DNA of 64,000 nucleotides, from contig MNCI01015870.1 in assembly GCA_015680685.1 (NCBI GenBank), positions 171,814 to 235,813 of the forward strand. The letters are read 5' to 3'. Of this stretch, positions 1-12,849 are shown one piece after another; position 1 is the first letter of the stretch, and the number at the start of each line of letters is the position of its first letter. The position numbers and the translations under genes were made by a program. The DNA comes from Gnetum montanum. Lineage: Eukaryota > Streptophyta > Gnetopsida > Gnetales > Gnetaceae. Under the pieces are notes generated by a model, which saw nothing but the letters and a program-made list of their open reading frames with translations, was not told where the DNA came from and did not search any database.

Positions 1-140
1 AAAGTTGCTCGAATAAAGAGCCATTCACTCTAGGACTCCTACTGTGGGCACATGGGAAAAATTCTAACTCTAGAGTGTTCAAACTGCCGGAGCTTCGCTA
101 CTTCTAGCCAGGATTGGAAAATGAATGGAGTGCTACCTCT

Positions 141-148
141 TATTTATA
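141..148 (-). promoter_or_regulatory. LTR TATA box (TATAAATA on minus strand)
   Basis: Plus-strand tatttata reads TATAAATA on the minus strand, in the same position relative to the palindromes as in the LTR at 32,299-33,273. The palindromes lie upstream in the minus direction, as expected for U3 elements. Confidence 0.6.
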
Positions 149-166
149 GATATGACGGCGGACCAT

Positions 167-244
167 GATATCGCGTACGCGATATCGCAGGGAAAGACGC
201 GATATCACAGGGGATGCGATATCGCATCGGCCGCGATATCGCGG
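167..244. repeat. Three perfect palindromes built on GCGATATCGC
   Basis: Perfect self-complementary sequences lie at 167-186 (gatatcgcgtacgcgatatc), 213-228 (gatgcgatatcgcatc) and 231-244 (ccgcgatatcgcgg), with a degenerate copy between. They lie just upstream of the minus-strand TATA box, so they are candidate binding sites for a dimeric regulator. The role is inferred; the symmetry is seen directly. Confidence 0.8.
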
Positions 245-268
245 CGCTATGCATGTCGCGTCTCATCA

Positions 269-1349
269 GATAGTTAAAGAAAAGTAAATAATCATCATAG
301 CACAATTCATATCAATCAAGCTTACAACACAATCAATCAACTAAAGACCACATCCAACTAATCATGCACACATAGTTCATAATCAATTAGGTAGTTAGGA
401 GAATCCTATATTTCAAAATCACTAAAATAGATGAAAATAACTTAGACAAGCATAAAGTAAGCTGAGAAATGTTGCACACTTATACATTAAAAATGTAGAG
501 AATTTATCTTCACTATTTTCTAACAATAAATGCAATACACAATTACATCATATTTTTGCCAAAACAACACATACACAATAGCATCATCATATAACACATA
601 TATAATTACATCTTTCTAACAAAATCGCACATGCACAATCACATCATCATACATCAATTCTTTTCATTTTTATTAGATAAAGATAAAAGAATCTAACCTA
701 GTCATTAAATAAATTAATCTCAAAACATAAAGATAAACATAGGAGATAAAATAAAACAAGAGATATTCATAAGAGCTTAGCTGAAAAACACATTGATCCT
801 ATTGATAAGTGAACTATCAAGCTCAAGACAGAGATGTAATAATGAGAAAATAACATGATAGAAGAAAGAAAAGATATAAAAGGCATAGAAGAGATGAGAG
901 ATCCAAGAAAGAACTCAAAAATTATTATAGCTTATTCATAAGAGCTTTTGGATGAATTAAGAGGATTTTAAAAAGCTTGGGAAATAACTAAGAAGGAAAG
1001 AAGTGGAAATGGATCAAGCATTAGTGAACATTCAATCTAGAATAGAATATGAAATAAATAGAAATAAGTGAAGGGTCCAAGAAAAATTTATTAATGAGGT
1101 GGAAAGGATTATGATGCAAAACCAACAAGAATGCCTAGATCATTAAAGACAGAGACCTTTGGTATATTGAACATCTAAAAAAGGGAAGGCTATATAAAGA
1201 AAGATATTAAGACTTTGTACTTCATCCATGACCTCTTTTAAATACCTCAAAGAAAATTTACTTGTAAATAGGGAAGTCTTATGACCGAATTTCAAATGTA
1301 ATTCTAATTAGATTCAAAAGCAAAAATCAATTCCTTGATTTTCCTTCAA
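269..1349. other. AT-rich stretch without recognisable gene
   Basis: Highly AT-rich flank of the LTR fragment. Short ORFs are interrupted and show no domain motif. Purine-rich segments around 800-1,130 could be very old coding sequence, but nothing supports that. Confidence 0.5.
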
Positions 1350-2330
1350 AGGCTCTATTTGGTAGTCCTATTTTACTAAAATATCAAAGCATTCTCAACA
1401 TGTAAAGTGTAATTAATGACATAAAATGTTAAAAACATTGTGAATTATACTAGAATAGTGTAATTGAGCTCATATTATCAAAAACACTGTCAATTCTAGT
1501 GTGAAATATTAAAAACATTACACTTGTTAACTCCAACATGAATGTCAAAAACAATGTAGTTTTTTGCCAGCATAAATGTCACAAATCCTATGATGGATGT
1601 CAAGAAACTTTCCCAAACCAATTCAATGCAAAAATAGCAAACCATTACCTATTTAAACAAGAGCATCATTTTGAAGGACTTTTGGATCTTCAAACCTCTT
1701 TCAAAATTGAGACTTTTGGAGTAGAGATATCTAAGAGGCCAAAGTTGCTTCTCCTAGTGTAGATCATTATAAGCATCAAGAACCTATTATAGTCTTCATC
1801 TAGAAGCAGTTCTAGCATGCAAGATGCATTTGGAAGGATCGTCGAACACAGCCCATCCACTCATGCATTAGATATTTAATGGTGATTTTGTAGGAATTTG
1901 TGAAACATTTGGAGTTTCATACTTCAAAAGCTAGTAAGGATTATAGATCTATATCTTTCAAACATTTATTTGAAAAGATTAATATAAATTTGTAGTGTTT
2001 TAACCACATCTTCTATTATTTTTTGCATTATCTCTTAATTTGCTCACAGATCTAGCATTGAATATTTTAATCATATGTTATCACTCATTTTTACTGTTCT
2101 CATTTAGTTAATAGACTATTAAGTTCATAGGTGATCGACAAGACCACCTAAGGCATCTTAGATCCTTTCAAGACCTATGGATCTTGAGGTGAAACTATTC
2201 TGCATGGAGATATTTAGTTTCTAGCAATGTATTTTTTTCATTACAATTTTCTAGCCATTGTCCACTTGTTTTTGCTAGTCTTCTTGAGCATATTCAGTGT
2301 GTGAGAGTTGTTTTTGAGTGATTGTAAACA
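1350..2330 (+). mobile_element. Decayed LTR-like sequence in inverted orientation to LTR C
   Basis: Segments match the reverse complement of LTR C in the same order. The part around 1,640-1,700 (acctatttaaac, then gacttttggatcttcaaacct) matches the TATA neighbourhood of LTR C. The part at 2,118-2,190 (gacaagaccacc, ttcaagacctatggatct) matches the complement of 2,990-3,075. This gives two diverged LTRs facing each other. Small repeats of the type atgtcaaaaacaatgt occur at about 1,420-1,560. Boundaries are not determined. Confidence 0.4.
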
Positions 2331-2799
2331 TTAGAATTTTTGAGAACCAACATTTTTCTAGCCTTCATGCACTAGCATTTTTTTTGCCATAAACATCCCT
2401 TGTGTAGTGAAAATTTTGTAAATATGTTGATCTTAAGTCTCTTGAGTCCTCAAACTCTACTTCTATTTTTCCTTGAAATCCTAGTGTTGCCTCAAAAATG
2501 CTATCTTGAATATGCTGAAACTAATTTTCTCTTTATGTTTATGAAATTTATTTTTACATTTGTAGTTATTTCAATTTTTGCCTTGTTTTTTCACTTATAG
2601 TATAACCTAATTTTCATTTATGCTACTACTATTTTTCTGCCACATATTATTTACACTCTTATAGTATTCATGCTACACTTAACTCTATATTTATGCTATT
2701 AAAGCCTCTACTACATTTTCTTGATACCTTAGTTGTATGTTGTTTATGCCTTTCATGTCAACTATCTTATCTTAGAACACTGTCATTATTAATAGCCAC
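2331..2799. other. AT-rich spacer between facing LTR-like sequences
   Basis: T-rich, no domain-bearing ORF. The 66-residue ORF near 2,400 is hydrophobic only because the strand is T-rich. It may belong to U5 or leader sequence of one of the flanking LTRs. Confidence 0.35.
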
Positions 2800-3521
2800 T
2801 AGGAGTTTACTCATATCTATGACCAAAAAGACCTAGCTATAGTGGAGCATAGTTAGTCTCCTAGGCATCTAGGATGCAACTCAACATATACCAACATATA
2901 GGAGAATTATTATAATTTTATTTATGAAAAAACCTAGGATAGTCTATGCATCCTGTAATCACAAAACATTTTGATGTTGGAAAACCAAAAGATCATGAGC
3001 AAAATAGCTTAGCTCATAGATCCATAGGCCTTGAAAAGAATTTGGACCATCCTAAATGGTCTTGTCAATTGCTTAGGAACTTGAAAAATCTATTACTGTT
3101 AAATGAAAATTGGGGATAAAGTGTGATGAAAATGTGTAAACATAGGAATGTAATGTAAGATCCACGAATAGGTAAAATAAGATAATAATACAACAAAAAA
3201 GAAATAATTGCAAATCTTGTATTAAAATTATAGTCAAAGAATATAGAAATGGGTATTAAGAAAGGGTAGAGATTAAGGCTTTTAAAGCCTAATAAATTAA
3301 TGTCTATTATGATCTAATGTAGGTTGCAAAATATATTCTACAAAAGGTCTAAACTAGTTTTTTGACTTAATCTACACTGCAATAAATTTCTACTATAAGC
3401 TTTATGCTTAGAAATCAATGCTGCCAAGGCTACAAAAATCTGCTACAATATTTTGTTATATCCTACTAAGTGATCTACCAAGCTTTGATTCAAGAGGTTC
3501 TAAAAGATGAGTAAAATCTAG

Positions 3522-3529
3522 TATTTATA
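3522..3529 (-). promoter_or_regulatory. LTR C TATA box
   Basis: Minus-strand CCTATAAATACTAG surrounds TATAAATA. LTR A has CCTATAAATATTC at the equivalent place. Confidence 0.55.
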
Positions 3530-3756
3530 GGTTATAGATTTGTTCTATTGGTATTTGTTACAATTTTTTGAGTGTTAAAAGTTATTCCTGGACCATAGTA
3601 TAGTGTGTGAGTTTGAAACCAAAGTGCCACACATTACCACAGTGTATGGGACTGAGATGTGTAGTGTAAGTATTTAAATCCCAAATTCCACATGTTGCCC
3701 CACTTGTTTTCATAGTGTATTAAGTTAAAATATGTATCATGTGAGATAAAAAAGGT

Positions 3757-3965
3757 TAATTTTTGGAGTGTGTGGAGCATTTTTAGCCTCTACAAGCTAG
3801 CATAAATGGAATTTGTAGCTTTTGGAGCATTTTTAATCTTTATAAGCTAGCATAAATGGAATTTGTAGCTTGTCAAGAATTTTTAGATTGCACATGCTAG
3901 CATAAATGGAATTTGCAACTTGTGTGGCATTTTTAACCTTCAAAAGCTACCATAAATGGAATTTT
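3757..3965 (-). repeat. 50-bp tandem repeat in LTR C
   Basis: The word cataaatgga occurs at 3,801, 3,851, 3,901 and 3,951, exactly 50 bp apart. It is embedded in a unit ending gctag, with a partial unit to the left. It lies upstream (minus sense) of the TATA box, so it is a U3 repeat. LTRs A and B carry an unrelated repeat in the same region. Confidence 0.9.
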
Positions 3966-4158
3966 TTGTGTGTGGGCTTCAAATTTAATTTTTTTACATT
4001 AAAAATTACTTAAAATTCTATCAATACAAGGACACATGATAGGATTTTTGGTGGGAAAATAAGGTAATTGTTTATGCCTTTACGTCTCCATCAAATTACA
4101 ACAAAAATATTGGCTATGGGCTTTCATTTGAAACATTAAATTTCCTTATGGTATTTCA

Positions 4159-4174
4159 TTGGCCTCTCTTTGTT
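4159..4174 (-). promoter_or_regulatory. Polypurine tract of element 1
   Basis: On the minus strand, AACAAAGAGAGGCCAA directly precedes the LTR terminus TGAAAT. The same tract precedes LTRs A and B, where it is AACAAAGAGGAGCAAA and AATAAAGAGGGACCAA. This is the expected plus-strand primer site. Confidence 0.6.
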
Positions 4175-5261
4175 GATGTTTTGAGGATTGACCTAAGAGA
4201 CATTAACAAAGAATGTGAAACACCCTAGCAAATTCATCACCAATTCTTCCTCTTCACACTTGTTTTCGTAGTTATTGAATCATGCTAAGAAGTGATTATG
4301 ATGATGAAATAAAGTTATAATAGGATGTCAAAGTTTGAGATGAGATAATGGCTATATTGGTTATTCAGATGGTCACTTGGACTAACAAGGAATTCCAAAT
4401 GCTAACAGCATGGCCATGGCATGGTGGTGACATGTCTGTTGGTTGAAAATCTCTCCATGCTTCATGCTCAAATTGTTGGTTAATTGATGATGTTTGGAGG
4501 AAACAACACTTGGGATAGGCTTCTTTAGCCACTTGGCTCTCTCTCCCTTTTTAGGAGGGTTGTTCATTTTCTTGACTTGAGGCTACATTGGCCTTCTTTC
4601 TTTCTTGACACTTTCTTTCATTTTTTAAGGGAGGGGAATTTTCATTAGGTTTCATTCCTAAGGCTGAATTTTCATTTTCTCACTAAAAGAGATGTGTTAC
4701 ATTTAGTGAACTTGGTTGGTAGAGCACATTGAAGGAGATGTCACATAGTCATAGTCCATGGGTATCAAACATAGGTTTTCATTGTTAGAAACATAAGGAA
4801 GGATATAATTTTGCTACAAGGTTATGGCTTAGGAGAAGTGACATAGGTGATGTGAGGTAAGTACTATTGATAAGATCAAAAAAGCTAACTAAATCCTATA
4901 TATTGAGGTCACATGGTGACTCATATTTTGTAATGAATCACATCCTTGAAATGACACCAAGCTCATCCTACAAGCATAACTCTATGAGCACAACCTAACA
5001 AGTCAAAGAATACATGTGTTTAAAAAAGGTTACATGAGGAAGTAAGTGTATATAGGTCATCATAGTTTACAACTAGTAGAACATGTGAAATCTATTCCAT
5101 ACTATGCATATTTATATGAAATTTGTAATATTTTTTAGAGGCTAAAAAAAGTAGAGGGTCATGCAAGCTCACTTATTATGGGCAACTAAAGTTATCAATG
5201 TTAATTATTTCTCCAACCTATGAACAAAAGTAAACCAAGGCTATAAGAAAATGGGTCAAAG
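4175..5261 (-). other. 3' untranslated region of element 1
   Basis: Lies between the pol C stop and the polypurine tract. No ORF here shows a recognisable motif. Confidence 0.4.
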
Positions 5262-8200
5262 TTAGCTATAATATGGTTTGTTATTAGAATAATTTATAGG
5301 ATTGGCCAATTCATTCCCATCCATGTTTGTCAACTTAAATTCTTCGTTACCATAGGCTTTGATAACCAAGGAAGATTCTTTCTAGTTAGCCAAAAATTTG
5401 TCTACATGTTCATGAACAACCTTGAGGGAAAGATCTCATTCCTAGGCTCTCTTCCTATGTAGATGATGATAATGCTATTATTTCTACTTCTCTTGATATC
5501 AGTTCATGTTGGCAAGCATTTGTATTCATAATTCCTTCATTGAGTTAAGTTCTATGGTAAGAAGTTTCTTATTCAGTTCATCATTGATGAAGTTAGATAC
5601 AACTATTCTTAAGGATGGAACCTACAATTCAAGAGGTAAAATACCTTTATATCCATAAACCAAGATCATAGTGCATACAAGAGTTATTCATGTCATTTAC
5701 ATTAGCCTTTGCTTAACATTTTCTTAAGTAGGTTTATGATGACTTTGTTGTTGGCTTCAAATTGGCCATTGACCAATGGATAGTAAGGTGATAGAAAGGA
5801 ATGCTTGATGTTTAGTTTTTGTCAAATGGTATGCATTTCTTGGCTACTGAATTATGATCCATTATTTGTAATGATTATTAAATCTAAGCCAAAATGAGAT
5901 ACGATGTTATCCAAGGCAAACTTATAAACTTGTTGCATTATTGTTTTCCTCAAAGGGATATCTTCAACCCATCTTATAAAATACTTGATTGGGATTATAA
6001 TGAAGCTATGTGTTGTAGAGGATTTAGGTGTTATTGGTTCAACTATGTTGATTCCCTATCATTAGAATGGCCATGTGATCTAACTGGTGTATAACTCAAT
6101 TGGTGCTATGTGTATTAAGTTGTTGTACCACTAATAGGTATCACAAGTTTTGATCTTCTAGAGGTATCCACTTTCTATATAGGGCCAATAGTATCCTAAG
6201 AATATGATCTTTATGGCCATGGCTCTAGGTATTATATGTCCTTTGCACATACCATTGTGTACCTACTCAAGGATTGTGTGAGCTTTGGTTTCTTCCAAGC
6301 ACACTAGTAATATGCCATTGTAGGACCTTTGACATAATATGTTATCAACTACAATGACATATTGTTTTGATCATTTATATGTAGTTTCATTTTAATAGGT
6401 AGTTAGGTTTTATAGAGGTTCATCATGAATTAGGTAAAAATTAATGTCATAATACCACTCTTGTTGAGGGATGTTTTCAATGGTGGATATAGAGGTATCT
6501 TGAATGTTCTACATGATTGGAAGACCATAGTTCTCCATCAAGGAAGATAACTTGCTAAATACATCTAGCATCACACTTAGGGATAAGGTTAAAATGGCAT
6601 TAGCTAAGGTTTTCTTAGTTTGAGGAAAGTATTGGATACCATCATCTATAAACTGTAGCATGAGTTTTTTAGCTAGATCATAGTAAGGTTATAAATGTTT
6701 AGCCTTGCATGTGTAGAAGTTTATTACTTAGTTATTTACTAGTTGTAAATCATCTTTTATCATTAAAAAAGTAATTCCTAGGTTACAAGCCACCATTATT
6801 TCTCTAATTAATCCTTCATATTCTACTACACTATTAGTGCAAAAAAATTAGAAATGATAGGGAAAGGTTGGATTTCACTAGAGGAAAATGTTATGATGAT
6901 GGAAACACTAGCTCAATGGGTAGATGAAACTCTTTAAAAGTACATGATGGCCTTCAAGTACCTCATTAACAATATAGATGTGCTCATCAAGGAATCCAGG
7001 ATCTATGGTTGTATTATCCTTGAGTAGGAAAGTTGTGACTTGTGTGGCTATAGCTTGACATTTCAATGGGGCTTGGAAGATGTAATGTAGGTCAAACTCA
7101 ACTATTATGGCCTTCCACCAAGCTATATAGCTACTCTAGTATATGTTGGTTATCATGGCTCTTAATACCTTATCTTTGCATATGCCATTGACTTAGCTCC
7201 TAAAGGGTAGTGTCTCCACTTATTTAGGGAGAAGACTAGGGCTAGGCAATGCTTCTTGACCTCATTGTATTGGGTCTCATAAGCAACCAATGTATGGCTT
7301 AGTAGTACATAGGTAACTTGGCTCCATTATCTTTTTTTTAATAGAGCAAAGAGCCTACGATGGTCTTAGAGATTGCAAGGTAGATGTAGAATGATTTGTC
7401 ATTTTGAGCAGGATACATGATAGGCAATTAGACCAAATCTTACTTAATGTTGTTAAAGGCTTTTTGGCATTGTTCAATCAACTTAGAGTAAATCCCCTTC
7501 TTAAGCAAGTGTTGCATAGATTGTAGCTTATTCATGATCCTCGAGATGAACCTATAAATAAATTACAATCTACCTTATAATCCTTGAAGTTCCTTAAGGT
7601 TTCTAGATGGTGATAGGTTGGTTATGATCTTAACCTTATCAGGATCAACACGTATCTCTACCTTGAATACTATGAAACCAAGTAGTTTACCCATTTTAAT
7701 TCCAAAGACACACTTTTTAGGACTATATCTAAGCTCTTATTTGAGACATCATTGAAGTACTAGGTTTAGGTCATGTGCATGATCATTATCTATTTTGGAT
7801 TGTTTAACTATATCATCAACATAATAATCAAGTAAACTTAGCATGTATTCATTAAAGATGCAAACCATGGTTCATTGATAGGTTGCTCCTACATTCTTTA
7901 GATCAAATGACATCATCATGTAATAGAAGGTTTTCCAATAAGCCATGAAGGTTGTATAGAGTTGATGCTCTAAGTTAATCCTAACTTGGTTATATTCCAA
8001 GAACCCATCCATAAAGGAAAATAAGGCATGTCTAGTTGTAGTATTGATGAGTTAATCAATACTAGTCAACGAGAAATCATCTTTAATAGTGGTCTTGTTA
8101 AGTTCACAAAAATTGATATAGATATGAATGCTCCCATTTTTCTTAGGAACTACCACTATGTTAATTACCAAATTTTTATAATCCATGATATAGATGAAAC

Positions 8201-8669
8201 CAACTTAGTAAAGTTTCTTGATCTTAGCACAAACTACTAGAGTGAAATCTAGTCTAATCTTGCATACCTTTTGCTTAACCAGTTTGATACTAAGGTCTAG
8301 TATGATATTATGCTACACTGAACATGGATCAATTCCTATCATATCCTCATATGTCCAAGCACAGGCTTTAATATTATCCTGAAGTACCTTGGTAATGTCT
8401 TGGGCTATCAAGGGTTCTAGGGAGAAACCTAAGTTTTGCATTTTCTTCTCACTATTATGGGTTGTAATGGGAATCTTAACTAGTGAGTCCTCTCTAACCT
8501 TGAGGCAAATGGTTTTGACTATGTACTCAAGCCATTCAATGAATTTCTCTATTGAGGATATATGGTCAAATAGGCTCTTGAGTTCAAGATCTAGGCATTC
8601 TAAGTTAATTAATCATTCAACATCACTATAACATCCATTTAAACTTAAGGGTAGATTGAATTGTTCCCA
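5262..8669 (-). pseudogene. pol C: decayed reverse transcriptase-RNase H-integrase of a Tat-like Ty3/gypsy element
   Basis: Reading leftward, a degenerate ORF starts at an ATG at about 8,669. The reverse transcriptase palm shows LKNVGATYQ and the intact catalytic motif YVDD (codons at 7,812-7,823), followed by KKCVFGIKMGKLLGF and VDPDKV. An RNase H-like stretch spans roughly 7.4-6.6 kb. The integrase zinc-finger region shows GYYWP near 6,190. The C-terminal end reads VIKAYGNEEFKLTNMDGNE and ends in KPYYS-stop at 5,262. These are the classic Ty3/gypsy pol blocks in normal order. Many in-frame stops and shifts make it non-functional. It is clearly diverged from pol A and pol B, which closely resemble each other, so it represents another subfamily. 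The matching gag-pro is the one at 17-19.7 kb. Confidence 0.85.
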
Positions 8670-9339
8670 TGTATTCATGATTTAGTCTTGCATGTCAACA
8701 AAAGTAGATTAACTAGCATCTATATTTTATAATTATAAAAAAAATTAAAATAATGCAAAATATGATAATAATAAAGTGCAACATAGTCAAATAGGGTTAA
8801 CATGAAGTAGAACAAGATAGAAAAAGGCCAAGTACGGTCAATACATGGTAAACCAAGGCCAAATATGGTATATTGAGATGTAACAAGGTGGAACAAGGGC
8901 CAAATGATGCCAAAGGATAGTGAATAAAGGCCAAATGAAGGTTTAAAAGCATGCAAAATGATGTCAAATGAGAGCTTAATGTTATCAAATGACATCAAAT
9001 TATACTAAATGATGGCAAAATGAAGCTAAACATGGTTAAATGATGTTAATATAGTGTAAAAGTTTGTCAAATAAACATTGAAATGATAAAAAATGATGCC
9101 AACTGGCATGGAATGACATCAAATGAAGTCAAATTATATCAAAATAACACCATGATGTCAAATGGTACTGAATGTAATGAGATTGATGCAAAATAATGTT
9201 GAATGGAATTAAATAACATCAAATGATTATAAATGTTGTGAAATGATGCAAAATGATGCATAATGATGTCAAACAAGGTCAATGGTGGTCAAACATGGTC
9301 AAAACTAGCATGAAATAATAATATTTATTTATTTTAGTT
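8670..9339. repeat. Degenerate short repeats rich in aaatgatgtcaaatg
   Basis: Within about 8,820-9,310 words such as aaatgatg, tcaaatga and gtcaaac recur every 10-25 bp with much drift. They lie just upstream of the pol C start, where pol A and pol B have another short-repeat patch (36.48-36.58 and 54.66-54.79 kb). Confidence 0.6.
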
Positions 9340-9545
9340 GATTGTATAATGAAAGTAAGAAAAAACTTAGTAAAAATAGGCTATAAATTATCAAAGTAAG
9401 GCAAAATTTAGAAAAAAAATGCCATGAATTGTTAAAATAAGAAAAATTATGGTAAAAAAGACCATAGATTGCTAAAATAGGAAAAAAATTAGTTAAAAGG
9501 CCATAAATGATTAAAACAAGTAAAAATGTTGTAAAAATAAGGATA
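9340..9545. repeat. About 40-bp tandem repeat, four copies
   Basis: Copies start at the related words gctataaatta (9,380), gccatgaattg (9,421), accatagattg (9,461) and gccataaatga (9,500). Each is followed by an A-rich tail. Divergence between copies is high. Confidence 0.7.
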
Positions 9546-12500
9546 AATCTCATGTAAACAACTAGAATACATAAAAATTTAATAAAAAAATTAAAATTAG
9601 AAAAAAACTCATGTAAACTTGTTTTAAACTACTTGGAAACTTGCTTTTTGTTGTTAAATAACTTTAAAAGCTAAAATATTGAATTCTTAGCATGTGGGAA
9701 CTATTCCTACATCATGTGGATAGTCTAAACTAGTGCCATAGCTTATGGGACTCTAGTCCCCACTGTGTGAAGAATTTTGGCTAAGTTTAAACCTTGTGGG
9801 ACCACATCTAAGTTGTGTAGGAATAATGTAAGGCTTCTTCAACTGTTCTGGGATTTTCATAAGCATGTTTGAGTAATATTTTAATTTGCTAGAGCTCTAC
9901 ACACTACCCTAGCATGTGGGATAGAGTGTCCCAACATGTAGAACCAAGACCTAGTTTCCATAGCTTATAAGGATCAAATCTTCTATCAATCTTCTATCTT
10001 AGGGATTGTGGGACTCATGAAGCAACTTATGGATAATTATAGACATGATGGATCTTGTGATAAATCTCACATATGCCCCACATGTTGCTAGAGCATGTGG
10101 AACAAGATTCTCAGTGTTTTAGATGAGGTTTTATTGTTTATAGGGGTTTTTGACTAGATTTTTTATGTTTTAGGATCCCATGGTAATGTCCAAGGTGTAT
10201 GGGAAGATATACAATTTTTTCAACCTTCTTGAACAAAGTTTGATGTGTGTTGAGGAAGCTTAAGTGTTTTGAGGACCTTAATTGCTGCCACAGCATCTAG
10301 GACATGTGTTACTAGCATGTGGTTCAAAGATCCAACTCTAGTAGCTTGTGGAGGTTATATTTTTTCTCAACTTACCATTTTGGATCTTGTGGAGTCTATC
10401 TAACATTTGATGAGCAAACTTGGACTTGCTTTTTAGTAGTAAGAGGATCACATGTTGCCCCACACACTTTTATAGCATATAGAACAAGTGCTCTAGCATG
10501 TGAGACCTACCCATATAAGTTGTAATGGATTTCAACTTTACTTTTGATCTCTTCAGGCTCCCAGGGTAGTGTTTGGGTTGTGAGAGGAGTTTTATAGTTC
10601 ATTTGGTAATTTTGTACAAGGAATGACTTGTACTAATGGGACTACAATTTTTGGAGGCTTCAGAAGCTATCTCACATGGTGCCACAACATGTGGAAGGTG
10701 AAATCCTAGCATGTGAACATCGATGCTCCAACCTTTAGCAATTTTGGATGAGTTTTGTACATTGGAATTTTTTAATTTTTTCTAGGTCTTTTGGGTCCCA
10801 CCAGGGAGCATATGGATAAGTTTTCCAAGGAAGAAGACTAGTGTAGGCTTCACATGCTAGCCCAGATGGTACCATAACATGTGGAATAGGATTTCATAGT
10901 GTATGGACACCTTTGAATTGAATCCCAGCATGTGGGATTGCTTGGTATTCTTGCCCAAGTCCTTTGAGGCACACACATGGTTAAATTGCCTTGAGAAGTC
11001 AAATCTTAAGTAAAACCCAACGTACAAGGCCTATTTTTTGATATATTATTAATAAATAGCATGTATAATATATTTCCTAGCATATAGAGGATTCATGGGC
11101 AATGCATAATTTATGGGACATGATTCTCAACATTGGAACACAACGTTTAAACCTATTATTTCTTGATTTTTCAAGGGACGCATATAAATATTGGATTTCA
11201 TGATTAAAACCAAAATACCTAATACTTAATAGTAATTTTTTGCATCTAAACATCCTTGAGCATAGTTTGGTTGCAACAGAGGTAAAAATGTGGGCTTCTA
11301 ACTATAAGAAAACAAGATAGAACTTTTGAGTTTGAATAATTATGGCAAAGAATGTGAAATTGAAAAGACAAAATCCAATATTGGATGATGTGGAGGAGGT
11401 AGTACAAATAATATCCAAGCTCCTAGATCCTTATTTAGGCAAACGATCTTTATCTTGAACTACCAAGTACCCATCTTCTACCATTTTTTCCAATTTTTGT
11501 TCAAACTAAGGGAATTTTTTTCTATCTCTAGCTTGCTTTGATTGAAATTTTTCATTATATATATGCTAAATGTAAGGCTTACAATATATGATTATCTTCA
11601 AAATAAATTTTAGATTTTAGGGCATGTTTTAATAGAGGTTTGGGTTTCTTCCCAAGTCTATTTATAGAATTTGTGCCCTAGTTCTAGTTAAATTTGGTCA
11701 AACTTTAATATTTTTTCTAACCTTTGTGAAAGTAAATTTTGGCTTTGGGCTCCATTGAATTGTTGTACTAGAGGTGGAATCAAGATTTTAAAAATTTTTC
11801 TAAATTTTTTATGAGCTTTTTCCCAACCCAATGCATAGTGTTTTTGCCTATTTTTACAAAATTTTGTAGTTTTTCTATAAAAAAATTGGTAGCATTTTCA
11901 AATTCTTGGTAATCTTTGAGCAGTGTTTAGGATCTTTGGAGATTACTAGTGCATTGTAGAAGGGTCCTAGGGGTTTTTTAAGAATTTTCCCTAGGGATTT
12001 TACTAGAGGCGTTTCAGCATAAATTGGGTTTTCTTAGTGAAAATTCTATGTAATTCCAAGTTGAAATTTGATTTTCACAAATTTTCTAGTCTAGTGTTAG
12101 AGCTTGATTTATGTTGCACTAGGCATGTTCTTAGTGTCTGGAGTTAAAAAATAACTATTTAGAATTATTTAGAGGTTTTTCCTAACCATGGGAGCTATGT
12201 TAATCAATTGTAGTTTTGATGTTGACTTTTAGGCTTCTCTAGCCAATACTGATAGTGTTGAGAATTTTAAACTTGTATTTTGGCTATTATGAAATGTTGT
12301 TCTAATCTTATGGTCAATGTATGGTACTTTTTGAGGCTCCTAGGATAGCATATGAGAGGTTTTTTATTTTTTAACAAGGTTGATTGATAGCATACGGGCT
12401 TCAATATTCAAGAAAAACTCATGTTTTTTACTACCACTTTCCTTGTATACTTACAATTCCTAGAATATGAGGCTTACTTAGATAATTTTATAATTTTTCT

Positions 12501-12849
12501 TAAAAATTCTCACTCATTAAATTCCAACATTTCCAGCTTTGGTCTTTTAGTTTTCTTAAAACTTGGTTTCATGTTAACTATTTGTAGTAATGCTTATTTT
12601 AAATCCTTACATGTAAACTATTTGTTGAAATTTTAAACTATTTTTTTGCTATGTTAAATGTTTGTTAAGCTGTCAAAAAGGCTAAACTTTGGTTCATGTT
12701 AGAGTTGGAGTGATGGAATTAGTTATTTTTTGCATTTTTATTACCAACACTATCATTGTAGAGTTTGTTTTTGTTTTATTTTTGTTCAAGTTCGTTTTAA
12801 GGATTTTATGATTTCTTATGAATATTGTTGAATGGATTAGCTATGTATT
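9546..12849. other. Spacer between pol C and antisense gene C
   Basis: No domain-bearing ORF. From about 9,680 to 10,950 the motif gcatgtgggac and variants recur many times at irregular spacing (for example 9,690, 9,915, 10,310, 10,490, 10,690 and 10,930). The rest is AT-rich. Spacers A and B occupy the same place. Candidate functions are a promoter for the antisense gene or for pol, or an intron of the genomic RNA. All are inference. Confidence 0.5.

Larger units (their letters stand above)
1..268 (-). mobile_element. Athila-like LTR fragment (relative of the LTRs at 24.3 and 32.3 kb)
   Basis: This stretch matches the right-hand end of the two LTRs of the 24,348-33,273 element: the same run through 'gggaaaaa-tctaactct', 'gagcttcgct', a TATA box and GCGATATCGC palindromes, ending in CTCATCA at 262-268. 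What follows (gatagttaaag) lacks the C-rich complement of the polypurine tract seen after the 25,336 LTR end. This is therefore the outer end of a minus-oriented element or a solo LTR whose remainder lies left of the window. It is more CpG-rich than its surroundings. Confidence 0.85.
2800..4158 (-). mobile_element. LTR C, Tat-like element 1 (3' LTR)
   Basis: This long LTR is recognised by three things. The order of conserved segments is shared with LTRs A and B: the agcatagttag-ctcctaggcatct block near 2,850 and tgttggaaaaccaaaa near 2,975. A minus-strand TATA box lies at 3,522-3,529. The terminus is atttca at 4,158, i.e. minus-strand TGAAAT, next to a purine-rich tract. It lies downstream of pol C and so is the 3' LTR of element 1. 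The left boundary is approximate because no primer-binding site is visible. It is clearly diverged from LTR A, although both flank element 1. Confidence 0.55.

Noticed and set aside
270-1350. Possible host gene in the purine-rich left flank
   Set aside because: No open frame of useful length, no splice-consistent exon chain and no recognisable motif.
2400-2600. Hydrophobic 66-residue ORF that could pass for a membrane protein
   Set aside because: Phe/Leu content follows from T-rich DNA. No conserved neighbour or start context.
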